A stretch of 64,000 nt of DNA from Hyaloperonospora brassicae (GCA_947650285.1 CANTFL010000034.1:186001-250000); one strand, 5' to 3'; shown: positions 21,016 to 32,646, counted from the first letter of the stretch. Numbers and translations: made by a program. Notes: generated by a model not told the origin, from the sequence alone.

Positions 21016-23275
21016 ATGTCCAATCCCACCCATCAGGTTCATTTATCTCCTCCGGCTTCACGATCGTGGCCCCTCGGATCGCTTTCTGCGATCCCAACTC
21101 CAGATGTCAGAACCTCGACGCCTACCAGTCCTGCGATGTCAGACGACTCCACCGTGCCGGTGACCGAGTGTGATTGCTCAGCTGTAATGACGTCGGCCTA
21201 GATGGGGGGGCTCTAGTAGGTCTATCATCGCGATCCCTCTGCCGCGATCCTCTTCGATTCCCGCTTCTGACAGAACCTCCGCCGGCTAACGTGTTCCAAC
21301 TCCGGATCCGAGTGAGCTCATCTTGATCCTCAGTACTCGTATTGAGGCGTCGTTTTCGGTCGATCAAGCCACGTTAAACGCAGCATTTGATTCGCTTCAC
21401 GTTCGCCTGAACCTCCAACAGACTGTCGTGGATCGGTACCAGAGTATGGAGGCTGCTTTGGAGCGGCAGATGATCAAGAATCGCCAGCTGAGTAAGGATC
21501 TTCAGGAGCTCCGCACCTCCTCGTCCCCTTTCGTCCAGTTCGTTCAGTCGAAGTACGACCGCTTGCGCGCTCGCTATGACGACGAGGTCAAGCAGTACGA
21601 GGTCTTTCGGAAGGCGTTGGCCGACCGGGTCGACCAGACCGCCGTAATCGAGCATCTGAATTTTTTAAATTTTTTCAGAATGTGCGAGAGCGTCATGCCG
21701 CACAGGATAAAGCCGATCGTGAGATCGCCAAAAGACGCAAGCAGATGAACGAGGCGGGAGAACGGTTGGTAGCTCAATGCGACAAATTGATTCACATACT
21801 GGACGAGGCAAACCGCAAGAAGTCGAAGTACAAGAAATCCGGCCATCAGCTCCAAGGAAAGGTGTGTCTCGCGCTCAAGCAGGTATCGGGGCTTCGGGCC
21901 AAACTGGGCGGGGCGCAGGATTTTCTTTTCGCCCGATCTGCTGAGTGCGATCAATTGCGTCGCATTGTATCGGATCGGGACGCTTCATTGGACTAGATGC
22001 AAGTTCAGCTCGCGGACGCGGCTTCCGAATGTGATCGCGCAATACGCGATAACACGACCCTTCGGGATTACATGACGTCGATGGTGTCTGGGGATACTTC
22101 AGCTACACCTAAAAGGTGGGATCGTTTACCCAGACGCACGTTGCCGCGACTACTCAATTGATGTCGAATGTTTCAGGATCGAGTCGTAAGCGATCTCGCG
22201 ATCCCTTACCATCTTCAATTTTGCCGCCTTTCAAGAAAATAGTTCGATACGCTGCATCCAATGTCAAGCCGTCCCTGGTTTGCGATTTCAAGAATTCGTC
22301 CACTACCAAGGGAAACTGCGATCCTAGGGGTCGTCGCGTTCTCAAGAGTCGACATAATCCAGCGAAGCCTACAGCTAACCCGAAACTGGGCAAGCCGAGG
22401 CACCGTGGTCTGAGCTTATCCTCGTCTGAAGGAAAGTACAAATCGGCAGGTGAGGATGATACTTTAGCGGCTTTATCCGGTTCGCGCTCAATCAGTCGGC
22501 GTCAAGCGTCCAACCCGGCGGCACAACTTTTGGCTAGGCCTTCTCCGGATCTGATCGTCATAGACCCTCCGAGCCCTTCGCGCGATCCTCCACCTCCGGG
22601 TGATCCTGTTATTTCTGCCGTGACCAAGGTATCATGCGCAGATCTTTTCGGAGAAGCTTGCAGTGAACCGGATGGTGCCATTAGCCGTTCAGATTAGCCT
22701 CGTGATCACGTCAATCCGATGTTATCTCTGGCGTAGTATGATAACTTATTCCCCACCAAGGTCTCTCGCGTTTAGTTGATCCCTGGATATCGAGATTGCG
22801 TACCGCGATCCTTCACTCAGGTTTATCTATGGTCGGCACGCAAGGTTAGTTGGACGAGCGTCGCGGAGATGGACACTGATTTCCTGTACCGCCACTTATC
22901 CCGTCCCAAAGAATATGTCCTCCCAACGATAATGGTGTTTAGATGTCCTCCTCCCACAACTAAGTGGATTCCTCGGCTGCTGTGTCAGGTCCCGATTGCG
23001 GCCTTATATGCCCAAGAGCCTTGGGAGACAGCCAAACGTCGGATTGCGCTGATCTACTTCCCTCGTACCGACTGATTCGACCAGCTCGCGACTCTATACT
23101 TGGAGTTCTAGAATCGCAACCAACAGACTTTGTGGGAGTCGACGCACGCGATCTTCCTTTCCAGTGAACAGTGGTCCAGCTACCTGATATGGGCCAGTTC
23201 TGAAAACAGTGGAAGCAGTGTCGGTCGCGAGCTGGACCTTGGTGGAGAACGATCCTACGACTTATTTTGCTAGGT
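21016..23275 (+). pseudogene. Element C antisense accessory gene (coiled-coil, basic-region product)
   Basis: A plus-strand gene runs opposite to pol between pol and the 3' LTR. It reads as a proline/serine-rich N-terminus from ATG 21016, a long coiled coil (21323-22010; LERQMIKNRQLSKDLQELRT, ADREIAKRRKQMNEAGERLV), a basic Ser/Pro-rich region with a possible nuclear signal (SRKRSRDP, 22116-22697), and a C-terminal part with RLLCQVPIAALYAQEPWE (22776-23270). Breaks: TAG at 21199, a frameshift near 21670 in a run of T, and TAG near 21995. It does not overlap the chromodomain end of pol (about 23810). No known family recognised. Confidence 0.62.
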
Positions 23276-23804
23276 ATGATAGCAGGTCATTGTGGTCTGG
23301 ACAACCTGTTGGATCCCTTCTTCCAGCACAATCCCTTCTTTGAAAAAAGTTCTTTCTTGGTATCCTGGCCTGGGATGCAAACCGAACGGCATCCCCAATT
23401 TTGATCTCTGCTCTCTCGTTGCTAGATACCGCTAAACATTACCGTTCCCAGTATAGATCCTCTATCCCCGACCACCCCGGATCGTCGATCGCACGATTGC
23501 CAGGTAAGTTCTTTCCTGCTTGATTGCTAGGATTCGATTTCGATGGTTCCATAATTCAATATAATCTCTCTTGAACCTTCATCCTGTTCTTATTTGGGGA
23601 TCAACTTGTTTTCTTCGACTTTTGAACCGCGACCAGATCCCCTCGATCCTCTATCTCCACTCATTTTACATTTAGCACCGATCTTTCATCTCATAAAACC
23701 TCCTTGTACAATTGCCATTCCACCATTTCACTTCCACTTTTTAGCATGCTCCAACCGCTTATCGCTTCGATTACTCGTTAATCTTCGGTTTTCTCCTCAT
23801 AGGA

Positions 23805-24340
23805 CTGCATAACTTTAAACCGGTTCTGACACGCACGATTGCGCTCGAAATTTCAACATTAAGCCACGGTTCAGGCCCGCTTCGTCTATCCAGGTCTGAT
23901 CGTCGTGTTGCTTCCGTTGAACCAAAAACTGTCGATGCACTCAACCATAACGAGTTTTAGGTCCCGATCGTGCATCCAAGATTTTCTTCACTTCGTATTC
24001 GTCAGCAGCCAACTCGTTTTCCCAACTATCTTTCGGCAACAACGACGCATCGAAATTCACAAGATCCTCACAGTTAGTTACTAGCACACTGCCTGGGCGA
24101 TCGGGAAAGTGTAACACTGGCTTTTACTTGGAGACGTGCACTATCGGGAACAATCGGTATGGAGTTCCCAAAATCTCCACCCTAACAGAATGTTCTCCAC
24201 AAAACTCCGCCACTCGGAACGGTGCATGCCACATATGTGCGAACTTCCAAGCATAGCCGTCTTTGACTCGGTCCAAGTAGAGCCAAACTTGCGATCCGCC
24301 CTTAATATCACACACTTCATTATGTGTCATTGTGTCGATC
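23805..24340 (-). pseudogene. Element C integrase C-terminal module and chromodomain
   Basis: 24330-24124 encodes GGSQVWLYLDRVKDGYAWKF, AHMWHAPFRVAE and GTPYRLFPIVHVSK, the usual C-terminal module of oomycete Gypsy integrases. From about 24000 a chromodomain follows (YEVKKILDARSG, then a TGA after KTRYG, then HRQFLVQRKQHDDQTW). The domain would help target insertion. One stop interrupts the chromodomain. Confidence 0.8.
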
Positions 24341-24549
24341 CGCTCGATCTTTGCTCGCGATCTTAAACCCGCGTTCGTTTACCATTGCTCTTGCCCTCTG
24401 ATATTGACGTTAGACGTTATATCGCCATCTTCTAGGTTCAGCATCGCGTATTTTAGTGCTCTTAAACGGTAATGTTGCTTCCAATGTCGATCTCGGATCC
24501 CAGCCATGGATCAAATAGAACAGAGAGCCTCCACGGATCCGATATTGTG

Positions 24550-25053
24550 CTATTCTATTGCGAATGTCAATCTTTCGGCATATTCATCCCAGCCTTTCTG
24601 TTCCACGTTCGTGAAGTGAATCTTAATTGGCCGAGTCAACGTCTGTACCATACTCTCCGCAGTTCTATTCGCTTGCGGTCGGTACGCCATTTTCGCACGT
24701 TGCTTTTGCCTTGCGATCCGATTGAATGCTCGAAAAAAGCCGGACATAACTACAGGCTCCCTGTCGTGGCATAAAGCTTCACTGGCTCCAAATCTTCGAA
24801 ACACACATTCTTCATTTCCTTCAGCGATCGTTTGCGCGGTCCTATGACCGCGGCAATGATGGGACATGATCCATCGCGATCTCCTGAAATGAGTTTGTAT
24901 CCTTTATGTTTCCCGGGGATCTGCCGCGGATCGCGGGTAGACCGTTTTCGGTTGTACAGCTCACGGATTCGCCAACATAAACTTGTATACTCCGATACAA
25001 TCCTCTCCAGTGAAATTGGATCTAATCCGCTGATATTTCCTCCCGATCCCATG
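24550..25053 (-). pseudogene. Element C integrase core, 3' part after the B2 insertion
   Basis: The minus strand reads RGHRTAQTIAEGNEECVFRR, then CHDREPVVMSGFFRAFNRIA and KMAYRPQANRTAESMVQT, which is the D...YRPQANG-x-E part of the integrase core. The preceding segment (25053-24870) covers the finger-to-core region, with NRKRSTRDPRQIPGKHKG. The glycine of PQANG is arginine. The B2 element was inserted directly upstream, separating this from RNase H at 33083 onward. Confidence 0.75.
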
Positions 25054-25058
25054 GTGAC
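25054..25058. repeat. B2 target site duplication GTGAC (left copy)
   Basis: GTGAC immediately precedes the LTR start TGTAACGGGG. The same five bases follow the other LTR at 33078-33082. A perfect 5 bp duplication is the normal product of Ty3/Gypsy integrase. Confidence 0.93.
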
Positions 25059-25469
25059 TGTAACGGGGCACACCCTTGCGTGAACTTAATGCAAGGGTAT
25101 CGTGCACCTACAACTGTACACGAGGCAACCGAGGAAGCGGTAGGTAAGACAGAGGCAACACTGTCTTAAGAAAAAGTAGAACTGGTATATTAACATAATT
25201 AAGTCTTTAACCACTGTCTCTTTGTTTGACTTAACTTAATTGTACTAATCTAACTGAATATATGACGACATCTACACACCACTCATTGCGCGTGTCTTGC
25301 GGAGATTGGTGGGTTGAGTCGTCAAGATATCAACCAATGAGCAGACTCTTTGGTCGACCCATCAATATCGTCACTATTGGAGATAATGTTAAAAGAATCT
25401 TCAACTTCATATTCTTTATTGTCATTATCTCTCAACGACAATTTCCATGTAATGGGCTGCCCCGTTACA
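25059..25469 (-). repeat. B2 3' LTR
   Basis: It begins TGTAACGGGG and ends CCCCGTTACA, so its ten-base termini are inverted repeats. Compared with 32667-33077 I count about 11 differences in 411 bases (near 97.3% identity). No indels were noticed. Confidence 0.95.
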
Positions 25470-25479
25470 TACCCCCTTA
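25470..25479 (-). promoter_or_regulatory. B2 polypurine tract
   Basis: On the minus strand the bases TAAGGGGGTA sit directly upstream of the LTR start. A purine tract here primes plus-strand DNA synthesis in LTR retrotransposons. Confidence 0.7.
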
Positions 25480-25589
25480 TGTAAAAGTCACCGTGTGACT
25501 ATCAAAAATATGGCGGCCACCCGTTGGGCACCATTGGGACAGGGAGCACTTGTTGGGTCAGCTCCGTTCATAACTCAACCTGACCTCGC

Positions 25590-27199
25590 ATGGTTAACAT
25601 GTCTGTGCGGGGTGACTCAAGACACGCACAGCCCGCTGCTGTGCCAGCCTCTGCGGTAGACGATTCTTCGTCTGCTGCTCTTCTCCGCCTGCATCAACAG
25701 GTGCTGCAGGAGCACGCGGTAACACACCGCGTGCGCATGATGATTCTGACATAGAGGTCATCTATTCTGGCGGGTCAGACGTGTCTGAATCGGAAAATAT
25801 TCTTTGGATGCATCACGTTCACCTGCGGTGCCTCATTCATCCACGACATGGCCGGACGTACGGACTCGTGACATGCGTCACAGTCTGTTCGGCAGTGATG
25901 ATGAGTCTGATGATGAGTATGATTGCTCATAACCGCGATAAACTCGTGTTCCTTCGCACGAGCGACTTGACCGTGGTAAAAGCCATCGTCATACTGACAA
26001 CCGTGGTACCGACAAGGGTACCACTGTGAAGCGTGATCAGCTGAAGCCGAGGCGTTTGCCTGAACGGCTATTCAATGGCTTGTCTCACGAGACAAGCCAA
26101 CACCATCAAATACCCTTAATCAATGGGACTGAGCTTCACGGCTTGATCCCAGCGCGAGAAACTTTCGCGCTGAGGAAGAATTTTATCTAAAGGTCTTCCT
26201 TAGACATCGATGGTACAATAGCAACCAAAAGCGTGACAAGGCCTCGCTTTTGGCTGCGTGGAACGCGTTCGTCCAAACCGTAAAGAATTTTGGACGAGAA
26301 GGGTGGCTCAAGAAACTTGAGGCGATACGCCTCAGGTTCGAAATCCGAACACCAACCGGTCCAAGGTACCGGTTGCACTGTTTGTCGAGCGAGGCAGGCA
26401 TTCCTTGCCTCACATGGGGAGACCCTTGTGCGAGTTGTGTTGGCAACTCGCAGCGTGCACATAGGGACGTGAATTCCCTAAGCTCGCCCTGGGGAAGGGT
26501 ACACATCTAGGAGGAGATACGGGACGCGATTGCAAAATTGCAATCCGTATACAAGCTCCAAAAGCGCGTATTTACCGATGGCCCCCGGGACTCATCGGAT
26601 GGATCTCGTCATACTGGTGGACGAGACCAGGCACATCCATCATCAGCTGGGATCGGGTCTCCCAGCTGTTCCAAGAAGATGGGCACCCCCGCTTCAGGAC
26701 GAGGTAGCTCGTCCTTGATCCTGAATCGTCACGGTGGTTAAAATAAGATCCACTAGAAAGCGTTGACCACCGTGCGAGTCCGCCAAAGGATGTGGTGGAG
26801 GAGGAAAGGCCTCCTACAGAACCCATGTCCCACCATCTCGACCATTACGAGGTGGATCGCGCAATCGATGAATTGCGCGAGGACTTGAAGCACGAGCGCG
26901 ACCGGCGCTACGCTTTGACTGATACCGTGCGGAAGTACCGCAAGGAACACGAGATGGAGCATGCGAAACACCGCGCTGAGTATGCGGTCTCGCAGCTGCA
27001 CGTCCAGCGTGACGTCCGCTTCCTCGTTGGCGAGCTGGCGACAGCTCGCGGAGAGATCTCTCGCTTGGGTTTTAAGGTCTCTCATCTAAGTGACCAGACG
27101 GATCGTCTGAAGCGCGAACGCAAGAACCTGATGGATGTTCTTGAACGTGGGGGCTATCCTCATCGGAAGAAGAAGGCTCGTACTGACAGTACGGCCTGA
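25590..27199 (+). pseudogene. B2 antisense accessory gene (conserved domain plus coiled coil)
   Basis: From an ATG at 25590 the plus strand reads a disordered N-terminus (MVNMSVRGDSRHAQPAAVPA), an acidic stretch (DDSDIEVIYSGGSDVSESEN) and a segment with RRLPERLFNGLSHET. A conserved part at 26131-26510 has YLKVFLRHRWYNSNQKRD, GREGWLKKLEAIRLRFEIRT and clustered cysteines (GIPCLTWGDPCASC). A 136-codon open coiled coil at 26792-27199 (VDRAIDELREDLKHERDRRY) ends in basic HRKKKARTDSTA. Frame changes lie near 25735, 25805 and 26150, with a TAG at 26508-26510. The second half overlaps the sense chromodomain and linker. Function unknown. Confidence 0.65.
26572..26800 (-). pseudogene. B2 chromodomain
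   Basis: The minus strand reads NHRDDSGSRTSYLVLKRGCP, then SSWNSWETRSQLMMDVPG and LVHQYDEIHPM to a TAA at 26572-26574. This matches the chromodomain seen at the end of related pol proteins, with the usual YLVRWRGYP changed to YLVLKRGCP. The RWSTL upstream segment is in frame. It is cut off from the GPF/Y module by a stop at 27072 and further shifts. Confidence 0.78.
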
Positions 27200-27803
27200 G
27201 CCTCCCCACGTAAAACGTAGGATGCGTGCGCATCTTACGTGGCAATTCGAGTGTGTGTGCATTGCCCTTGCGATGCAACACTCGAAATGGCCCAATGTAT
27301 TTCGGCAGTAGTTTACTACTGCCGACACTAGTGAATGCATGTCCAGGTAAGTTTACCGTAGACAGTAGTACTAAGTCATTAAATTTAAATGAAAGAACAT
27401 TCGCTTCTCCATTCTTGTCTGCATTTCGTTTCTGACGATCCACCGCATTTGCGATGGAGTTCTGAAAGAAACGGACTACCTCTTCTCGAGTCAACAGGAA
27501 ATTCTCTGCTGACTCTTTGTTTTGTCTTTCAGTGCGCACGAAGCGCACTGCTAAGAGATTGTTCTCTTCTTCAGCAAGGATGTCTTCTTCCTCGCTGAAA
27601 TTATAGTTGACGATGCTGAATATACCAGCTTCGTCATCATCGTCCGAATCAGTAATAGCGTGGTCGCTATTATTGAGGTGTTCTTCTTCATCGATGTCGA
27701 CCTGGTCGACAATGGCATCATACGTGACGACGTTAGCGTCGACACGTGATGAGCAAGAGCCAGAACGGTTTTTGCTCGAGCGAGTCCCTCCCCCCTTATC
27801 CAA
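27072..27803 (-). pseudogene. B2 integrase C-terminal region: acidic linker and GPF/Y module
   Basis: Open for 243 codons. An acidic stretch (NNSDHAITDSDDDDEAGIFS) precedes a segment with NSIANAVDRQKRNADKNGEA. The GPF/Y module follows (KLLPKYIGPFRVLHRKGNAH, LPRKMRTHPTFYVGRLRPY). It ends in a Ser/His-rich linker stop at 27072. The last third lies opposite the antisense coiled coil, whose stop falls under RLRPY. Confidence 0.85.
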
Positions 27804-27928
27804 GAGTCACACGCTTAAAGGGCGGGCACACGTGGATGGCGTAGGTCATTCACGTAAAACGGTGTGTGCTGTGTTGAAGCATGCACCGAATTATTGATGG
27901 CGAATTCCACCATGGGTAGGATCTCACT

Positions 27929-28639
27929 TTAACTTGTAAACGAGTGGACATATCCTCGAAGGATCTCTTCAAGGACACGGTTCGCACGTTCCTTCTGACC
28001 ATCTGTTTCGGGATGGTCAGAAGTAGACATCATCAATCGTGTTCCCAATGTGCGGAACACGGTTTGCCAAAATGCCGCCGTGAACCGAGGGTCACGGTCG
28101 GATACGAGTTCACAGGGTAACCCGTGGAGTCTAAAGACCGTGTCTAGAAAGACACGAGCACAACCTTGAGCCTTGATCGACTCAGGGACTGCAGCAAGAT
28201 GCACCATATTGCTGAATCGGTCAACAAACACAAGAATACCATTATTCTTGTGAGCGTCTTCGGGACAACCGAAGACGAAGTCCATTGAAACGGACTGCCA
28301 GCACTCTGCCGGAACAGGTAGAGGCTTCAATGGCGCACGGGATGAAGGACTAGGCTTCACCCGTTGACAAACTTCGCAAGCACGTATGTACTTGCGGACA
28401 AACTGATACTGGCGTGGCCAATAAAAGTCACGACTTACCATGAGGTAAGTCTTTTCTCTACCACGATGGCCGCTTGTTGGGGCATCGTGACACTCATACA
28501 TGATGCGTAAACGCAAATCATGATAAGCGGGGACGACGACACGAGGCGTGTCGCCGTCCACGGATGTATAATATAACAATTCGTTACGCGTTGTGTACCG
28601 ATCCGATGAGGATCGGTACAAAGCTGGTATATCCTTCAA
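27929..28639 (-). pseudogene. B2 integrase
   Basis: Open for 236 codons. The HHCC finger is intact (ECHDAPTSGHRGREKTY ... ACEVCQRVK). The catalytic core retains all three acidic residues: SMDFVFG (D), LVSDRDPRF (D) and DGQKERANRVLEE (E). The frame is lost just after LRGYVHSFTS at 27929. Taken alone, the finger and core look functional, so this is the best preserved enzyme in the window. Confidence 0.88.
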
Positions 28640-28671
28640 TGATTACCTGGATGGATGCACCAGATGATCCA

Positions 28672-29280
28672 TCAATCGCAGAAGATCCTTATCTTCTGCG
28701 TATGCCTTTCGTACGTCGTCAAGTAAGCTTGACGACGGACATTGGCTGTCAGTATCGCAACAGTGGGCTTGTCCTCACTGTTGGTTTGAGCGACCGGCTC
28801 GAAATCGGGCCGGCGCGAAAGCGCATCAGTGACGACATTGAGTCGTCCTGATTTATACTCCACGGATAAGTTATACTCCGCGAAGAAAGACAGCCACCTC
28901 GCCATTCTTTGCGATAGGTGTGGGCTATTTATGGCCGTGCGTAGTGACGCATGGTCCGTATAGACAACAAACGGTCTATCTCCGAGGAGACAGACGCGAA
29001 ACTTAGCCAGTGCATATTTCATGGCAAAGGTTTCCTTGTCATGCACTGGGTAATGGCGCTCAGCTGCCTGCAGCTGACGCGACTGATAACAGATGACGCT
29101 CTCTGCGCCATCTGCATCAAATTGCATTAACGCACAGCCGATCGCAAAATCGCTGACGTCACAGACCACATGAAATGGTCTGCCCTGATCTGCAATCGCC
29201 AAGATCGGCGACTGCATTAAGATTTTGCTAGATACCTTCAAAGGAACGCTGGAACTTAGAGTTCCAAGACCACTTGACAT
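28672..29280 (-). pseudogene. B2 RNase H
   Basis: Open for about 200 codons. Motifs are PFHVVCDVSDFAIGCALMQF (first catalytic D), YPVHDKETFAMKYALAKF (E), FVVYTDHASLR (D) and LSQRMARWLSFFAEYN. It follows RT after a frameshift at 29228-29280 and precedes a short connector to integrase. The usual DAS reads DVS. Confidence 0.85.
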
Positions 29281-30192
29281 TTTTCTTGAGTAAACAAGAA
29301 AGATGTACCGTCATTTCGGCATAGTTGCGCGAGTACTTGTGCAAGTACGCCGCTAGCCCAAGGAACTTCCTTAGTCTCTTGACATCGACTGGAACTTGCC
29401 AGTCGGTGATCGCCTTGATCTTTTCGATATCAGTGCTTACGTTGTGGTTACCCACGATGCAACCAAGAAGAGATATTTCGCTAGCCGCGAATATACACTT
29501 CTTAATTTTGGCGTACAACTTATGCTTGCGCATAAGTTAAAAGACTTGACGAACGTGAGTTTTATGAACTGTAACGTCCGTCCTTACCTCCATAGCCAGG
29601 CTATGGACGAACACATCGTCAAAGTAAACTCGGTGCTAAATTCCGCACCGGTCTCAATGAATTGTATCACATCTGTTGAATGTTGCAGGGGCATTGCTTA
29701 GCCCCTGTGTCATCATCAGCCGCTCCCGCAGCATACCGCTGGGGGTGCTCACTGCTGTGTACGTGATGACCCGTTCACGCATGAGGACCTGATAGAATCC
29801 ATCCATCAGATCCATGGACAAAAAGATGTACTCTTTGACATACCATCTATGATTACGTCCTTCTTCGATACCGGCGTCTGAGCCGGTACCGTTGCAGCAT
29901 TCAATTTGTTGGACGCGTGCTCTATCCCCCCTCCTACTGTGGCCTTTCGCACACAGCAGGTCGTAGAGCTGTGAAGAAAAGTTAAGTCTCTCACATAATC
30001 CGCTACAAAGCGATCGGCAAAGAACTTGTCGATCGCAAGTACTTGTTCACGAGGCAGTGGCCACTGCATCATGACGCATTGCTTCAATCCCGGTTTGAGC
30101 TCGATCTTGTGTCGAGTGCCTATCTTCTTAGGCATTTCGCAAAGTACGGATTCAGGGAACACATCCTTGACTTCGATCAAATACTTAAACAA
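29228..30192 (-). pseudogene. B2 reverse transcriptase
   Basis: The fingers (QWPLPREQVLAIDKFFADRF) and NAATVPAQTPVSKKDVIIDG are at 30192-29806. The catalytic box VYFDDVFVHS is present at about 29600, so the aspartates are intact here, unlike in A and C. The thumb LYAKIKKCIFAASEISLLGC and connection RLRKFLGLAAYLHKY are at 29533-29228. At least three frameshifts break the domain. Confidence 0.85.
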
Positions 30193-30228
30193 AGGATTTG
30201 CCTGAAGTGACTCTTAGGATTGAGACGT

Positions 30229-30657
30229 CTATCGCTCAATCCGAGTCTTCTCATTGAGGACACTTACGTCAATCGTTGATCTGCTGAGAACCCGTTCTTT
30301 CTCAGCAAATACTGTCGCCGACCGAATATTGGCCACATATTCATCCTCTGCGACGAGTTTGCAGATCTGCTTGACTTTGCCACTACGCAGATCACGCAAG
30401 AACCGTTTCGGTTCTAGCGTTGGCAACTGAGTTATCGCCGAAGTTAACTTCGGGGGCACAATCAGATCAAGCGTATAAGCGCCTACGCTTGATCCGTCAT
30501 TAACCAGGACGTTCAACGTCTCGGTTTCTTCTTGGGAACTTGCTTCCACAGGTTGCTGAGGGCCTGATCCCTCAGCAAGTGACTCTTGAGGAATTACTTC
30601 CTCAAGTACGTGGGGACTTATTTCCTCGACGTCTTCCGACTGTGGCTGTGCAACCAC
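30229..30657 (-). pseudogene. B2 protease-RT linker
   Basis: Open 142-codon acidic segment with PQQPVEASSQEETETLNV, SVGAYTLDLIVPPKLTSAI and VANIRSATVFAEKERV. It connects protease to RT in Gypsy pol. It has no catalytic motif. Frameshifts at both ends separate it from its neighbours. Confidence 0.7.
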
Positions 30658-30674
30658 AGTCAGGCACCGATCCT

Positions 30675-31478
30675 CTACGGTCGACTCTCCAGTCGACCTA
30701 GGATTTCCATGTTGCCCCTTGGAGGTAACAGGTGATTACTTCTAAGATGCTGCACGCTAGGCATGCATCCATGTCCCGGTCCACTCGACTTCTTCGAGTG
30801 GTGGACCTTTGGCGCAGCCTGTACTTCTATACAGCCGCCGGGAGCTTGCTCCACAGTGTAGTGGTCAACTACACTGTGATCTTGTGCAGTCGTGCTAACG
30901 ACCGAACCGCAAGTGAGGCCATCGCACTCACTCGCAGAACATCCACACGCTTGTGGACGCTCCAAGATGTTCATCAGATGGCCATCTGATGAACAAGTGG
31001 CAGGCATCTTCACGGATCGATGCTGCCAGCCCACCCTTGGCTCGAACTTTCTGAGCCAAGGTAATCCCAGGATGACATTAAATTTGTCATCCAGATCTAG
31101 TACGATGAAGTCATCATCGTACTGTTCGCCCTCTAACGTGTAGTGGATTCCTACTACACGTTTCTCAACGGTTATCGATGCGCCTGTTGCAAGGCGCACC
31201 GTGATCCTTGTGAGGGGAATGTCGCGCTCAACGAACTTGAGCCTACGACCCTCTAGTGATTGGCGACGAACAAAGTTGTTCGACGCCCCACAGTCTACTA
31301 GGGCACGAAGCGACAAATCATTTGTCGCTTCCAACTTCAAGGTGATGAGTGAAAAGTCATCACCAGATGCAGAGACACACAACGATTGTGTGTCTTGAGC
31401 AACTTTCGTCGAGAGATTAGCAAATTCTCTTGAGGTTTCTGGATAAGTAGAGAGCTCCGCCTCTACTGACCCCGACAA
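30675..31478 (-). pseudogene. B2 aspartic protease
   Basis: Open for 267 codons. The catalytic box reads RALVDCGASNNFVRR, a DCGA variant often seen in this group. The flap-side segment is TVRLATGASITVEKRVVG, and the C-terminal box is DLDDKFNVILGLPWLRKFEP. It starts inside the gag-pol junction after the CCHC knuckle and overlaps gag by a few bases. This is likely a well preserved domain. Confidence 0.85.
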
Positions 31479-32611
31479 TTTTTTGATCGTCCGTCTCGCT
31501 GTTGCGGTTTCGAAACAGCGCTGGACCCACGCCCATTTCCCTTCTTGGCAAATGGTCGTCCATTTCGCTCAGTACTGTTTGTTACTGGGAGTGGAGCACT
31601 ACACTCGTATGCGTAGTGCCCTAACTTCTGACAGCGATTGCACCTCTGCAATCGCTTGTTGCTTGTAGAGCGAGGTCTCTCGCTCTCAACATAGCAGAGG
31701 TCCATTGGTTCTGGACCTCCGATCTCTTGTCGTCTTGGTGGACGGTAAGAGTTTGAGCTAGCATGAGCCTGTCTCATGCTAAAGTCTTCCTGTTCCGCGG
31801 CTGATATCGCTTCTTCCAGCGTATTCAGCTCTAGGCGGAACAGGTGGCTCCTGACGGGCCCTTCTGCGAGTTCTTGCATGAACACCGTAATCAACGTGTG
31901 TTCATTAACCGAGTTGGCAGTTATACTACTCGCAAGGAGTCGTATATGCTGGGCGTAAGCGTGAACATCACGCTTAACTTGCTTGAGTTTCAGTAGGTCT
32001 GAACGAGCTCTGAACTCAGCGCGTGGCGGCTCAAACATTTTTCTGAGCCGGGACTTGAAGTCATCTAGCGACCTAAACACATTTAAGTCGCTACTCTAGA
32101 GCCCTAAGCCCCGCGTTATGGCATGTCCGGCCAAGCGGGTTTAAGAAAATGTAAATTTCATTTCTTCATCGTCGACACGACGTGCCTTCAAGTCTCTGTC
32201 GAGTTCGACAAACCATAGTAACAGGGAGTCCTCCGGGACTCCACTGTACTTAGAGATGTCAACCTTCATGATATCAGGACGACGCGAATGTGTCGTCCCG
32301 CCCACAGAAGCATGGAATTGCTGCTGTCTCAACAGCTCTGTATGTTGAGCACCGAGTTCTCTTAACTGCTCGGCCTGTTGAGATCCTTGCTGGTTGAGCA
32401 AGGCTACTTTTTCCCTCTCGATAGCAAGTTCATTCTGGATGAACTTGGCTTTATCAGCATGTTGTGGGTCTCTGTCTGGAGACTCCAACATGGCGCTAAT
32501 GGCGGGTTCGCCTACGGTAGAACTCATGCGTTCTACCGCACTCCATTCGACGTCATTCAAATAATTAAACTCCTCACGCGTGGCGTGAATGGTCTCTTCA
32601 TCATCCAACAT
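31463..32611 (-). pseudogene. B2 gag
   Basis: An ATG at 32611, about 55 bases inside the 5' LTR, opens a 156-codon N-terminal part. It has a coiled-coil-like stretch (IQNELAIEREKVALLNQQGS) and MKVDISKYSGVPEDSLLLWF, and is stopped at 32141. The capsid-like remainder (32080-31463) has AYAQHIRLLASSITANSVNE, RLELNTLEEAISAAEQEDF and a CCHC knuckle, CNRCQKLGHYAYEC. Gag packages the element RNA. The break in the middle makes it nonfunctional as it stands. Confidence 0.88.
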
Positions 32612-32646
32612 GTTTATGTGGATGATGTGTAGGTGGTCGCTGGAAG

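Noticed and set aside
26753..27085. Minus-strand frame between the B2 GPF/Y module and chromodomain as a separate membrane protein
   Set aside because: It is hydrophobic only because it is the complement of the antisense coiled coil. It has no domain and is probably pol linker in a shifted frame.
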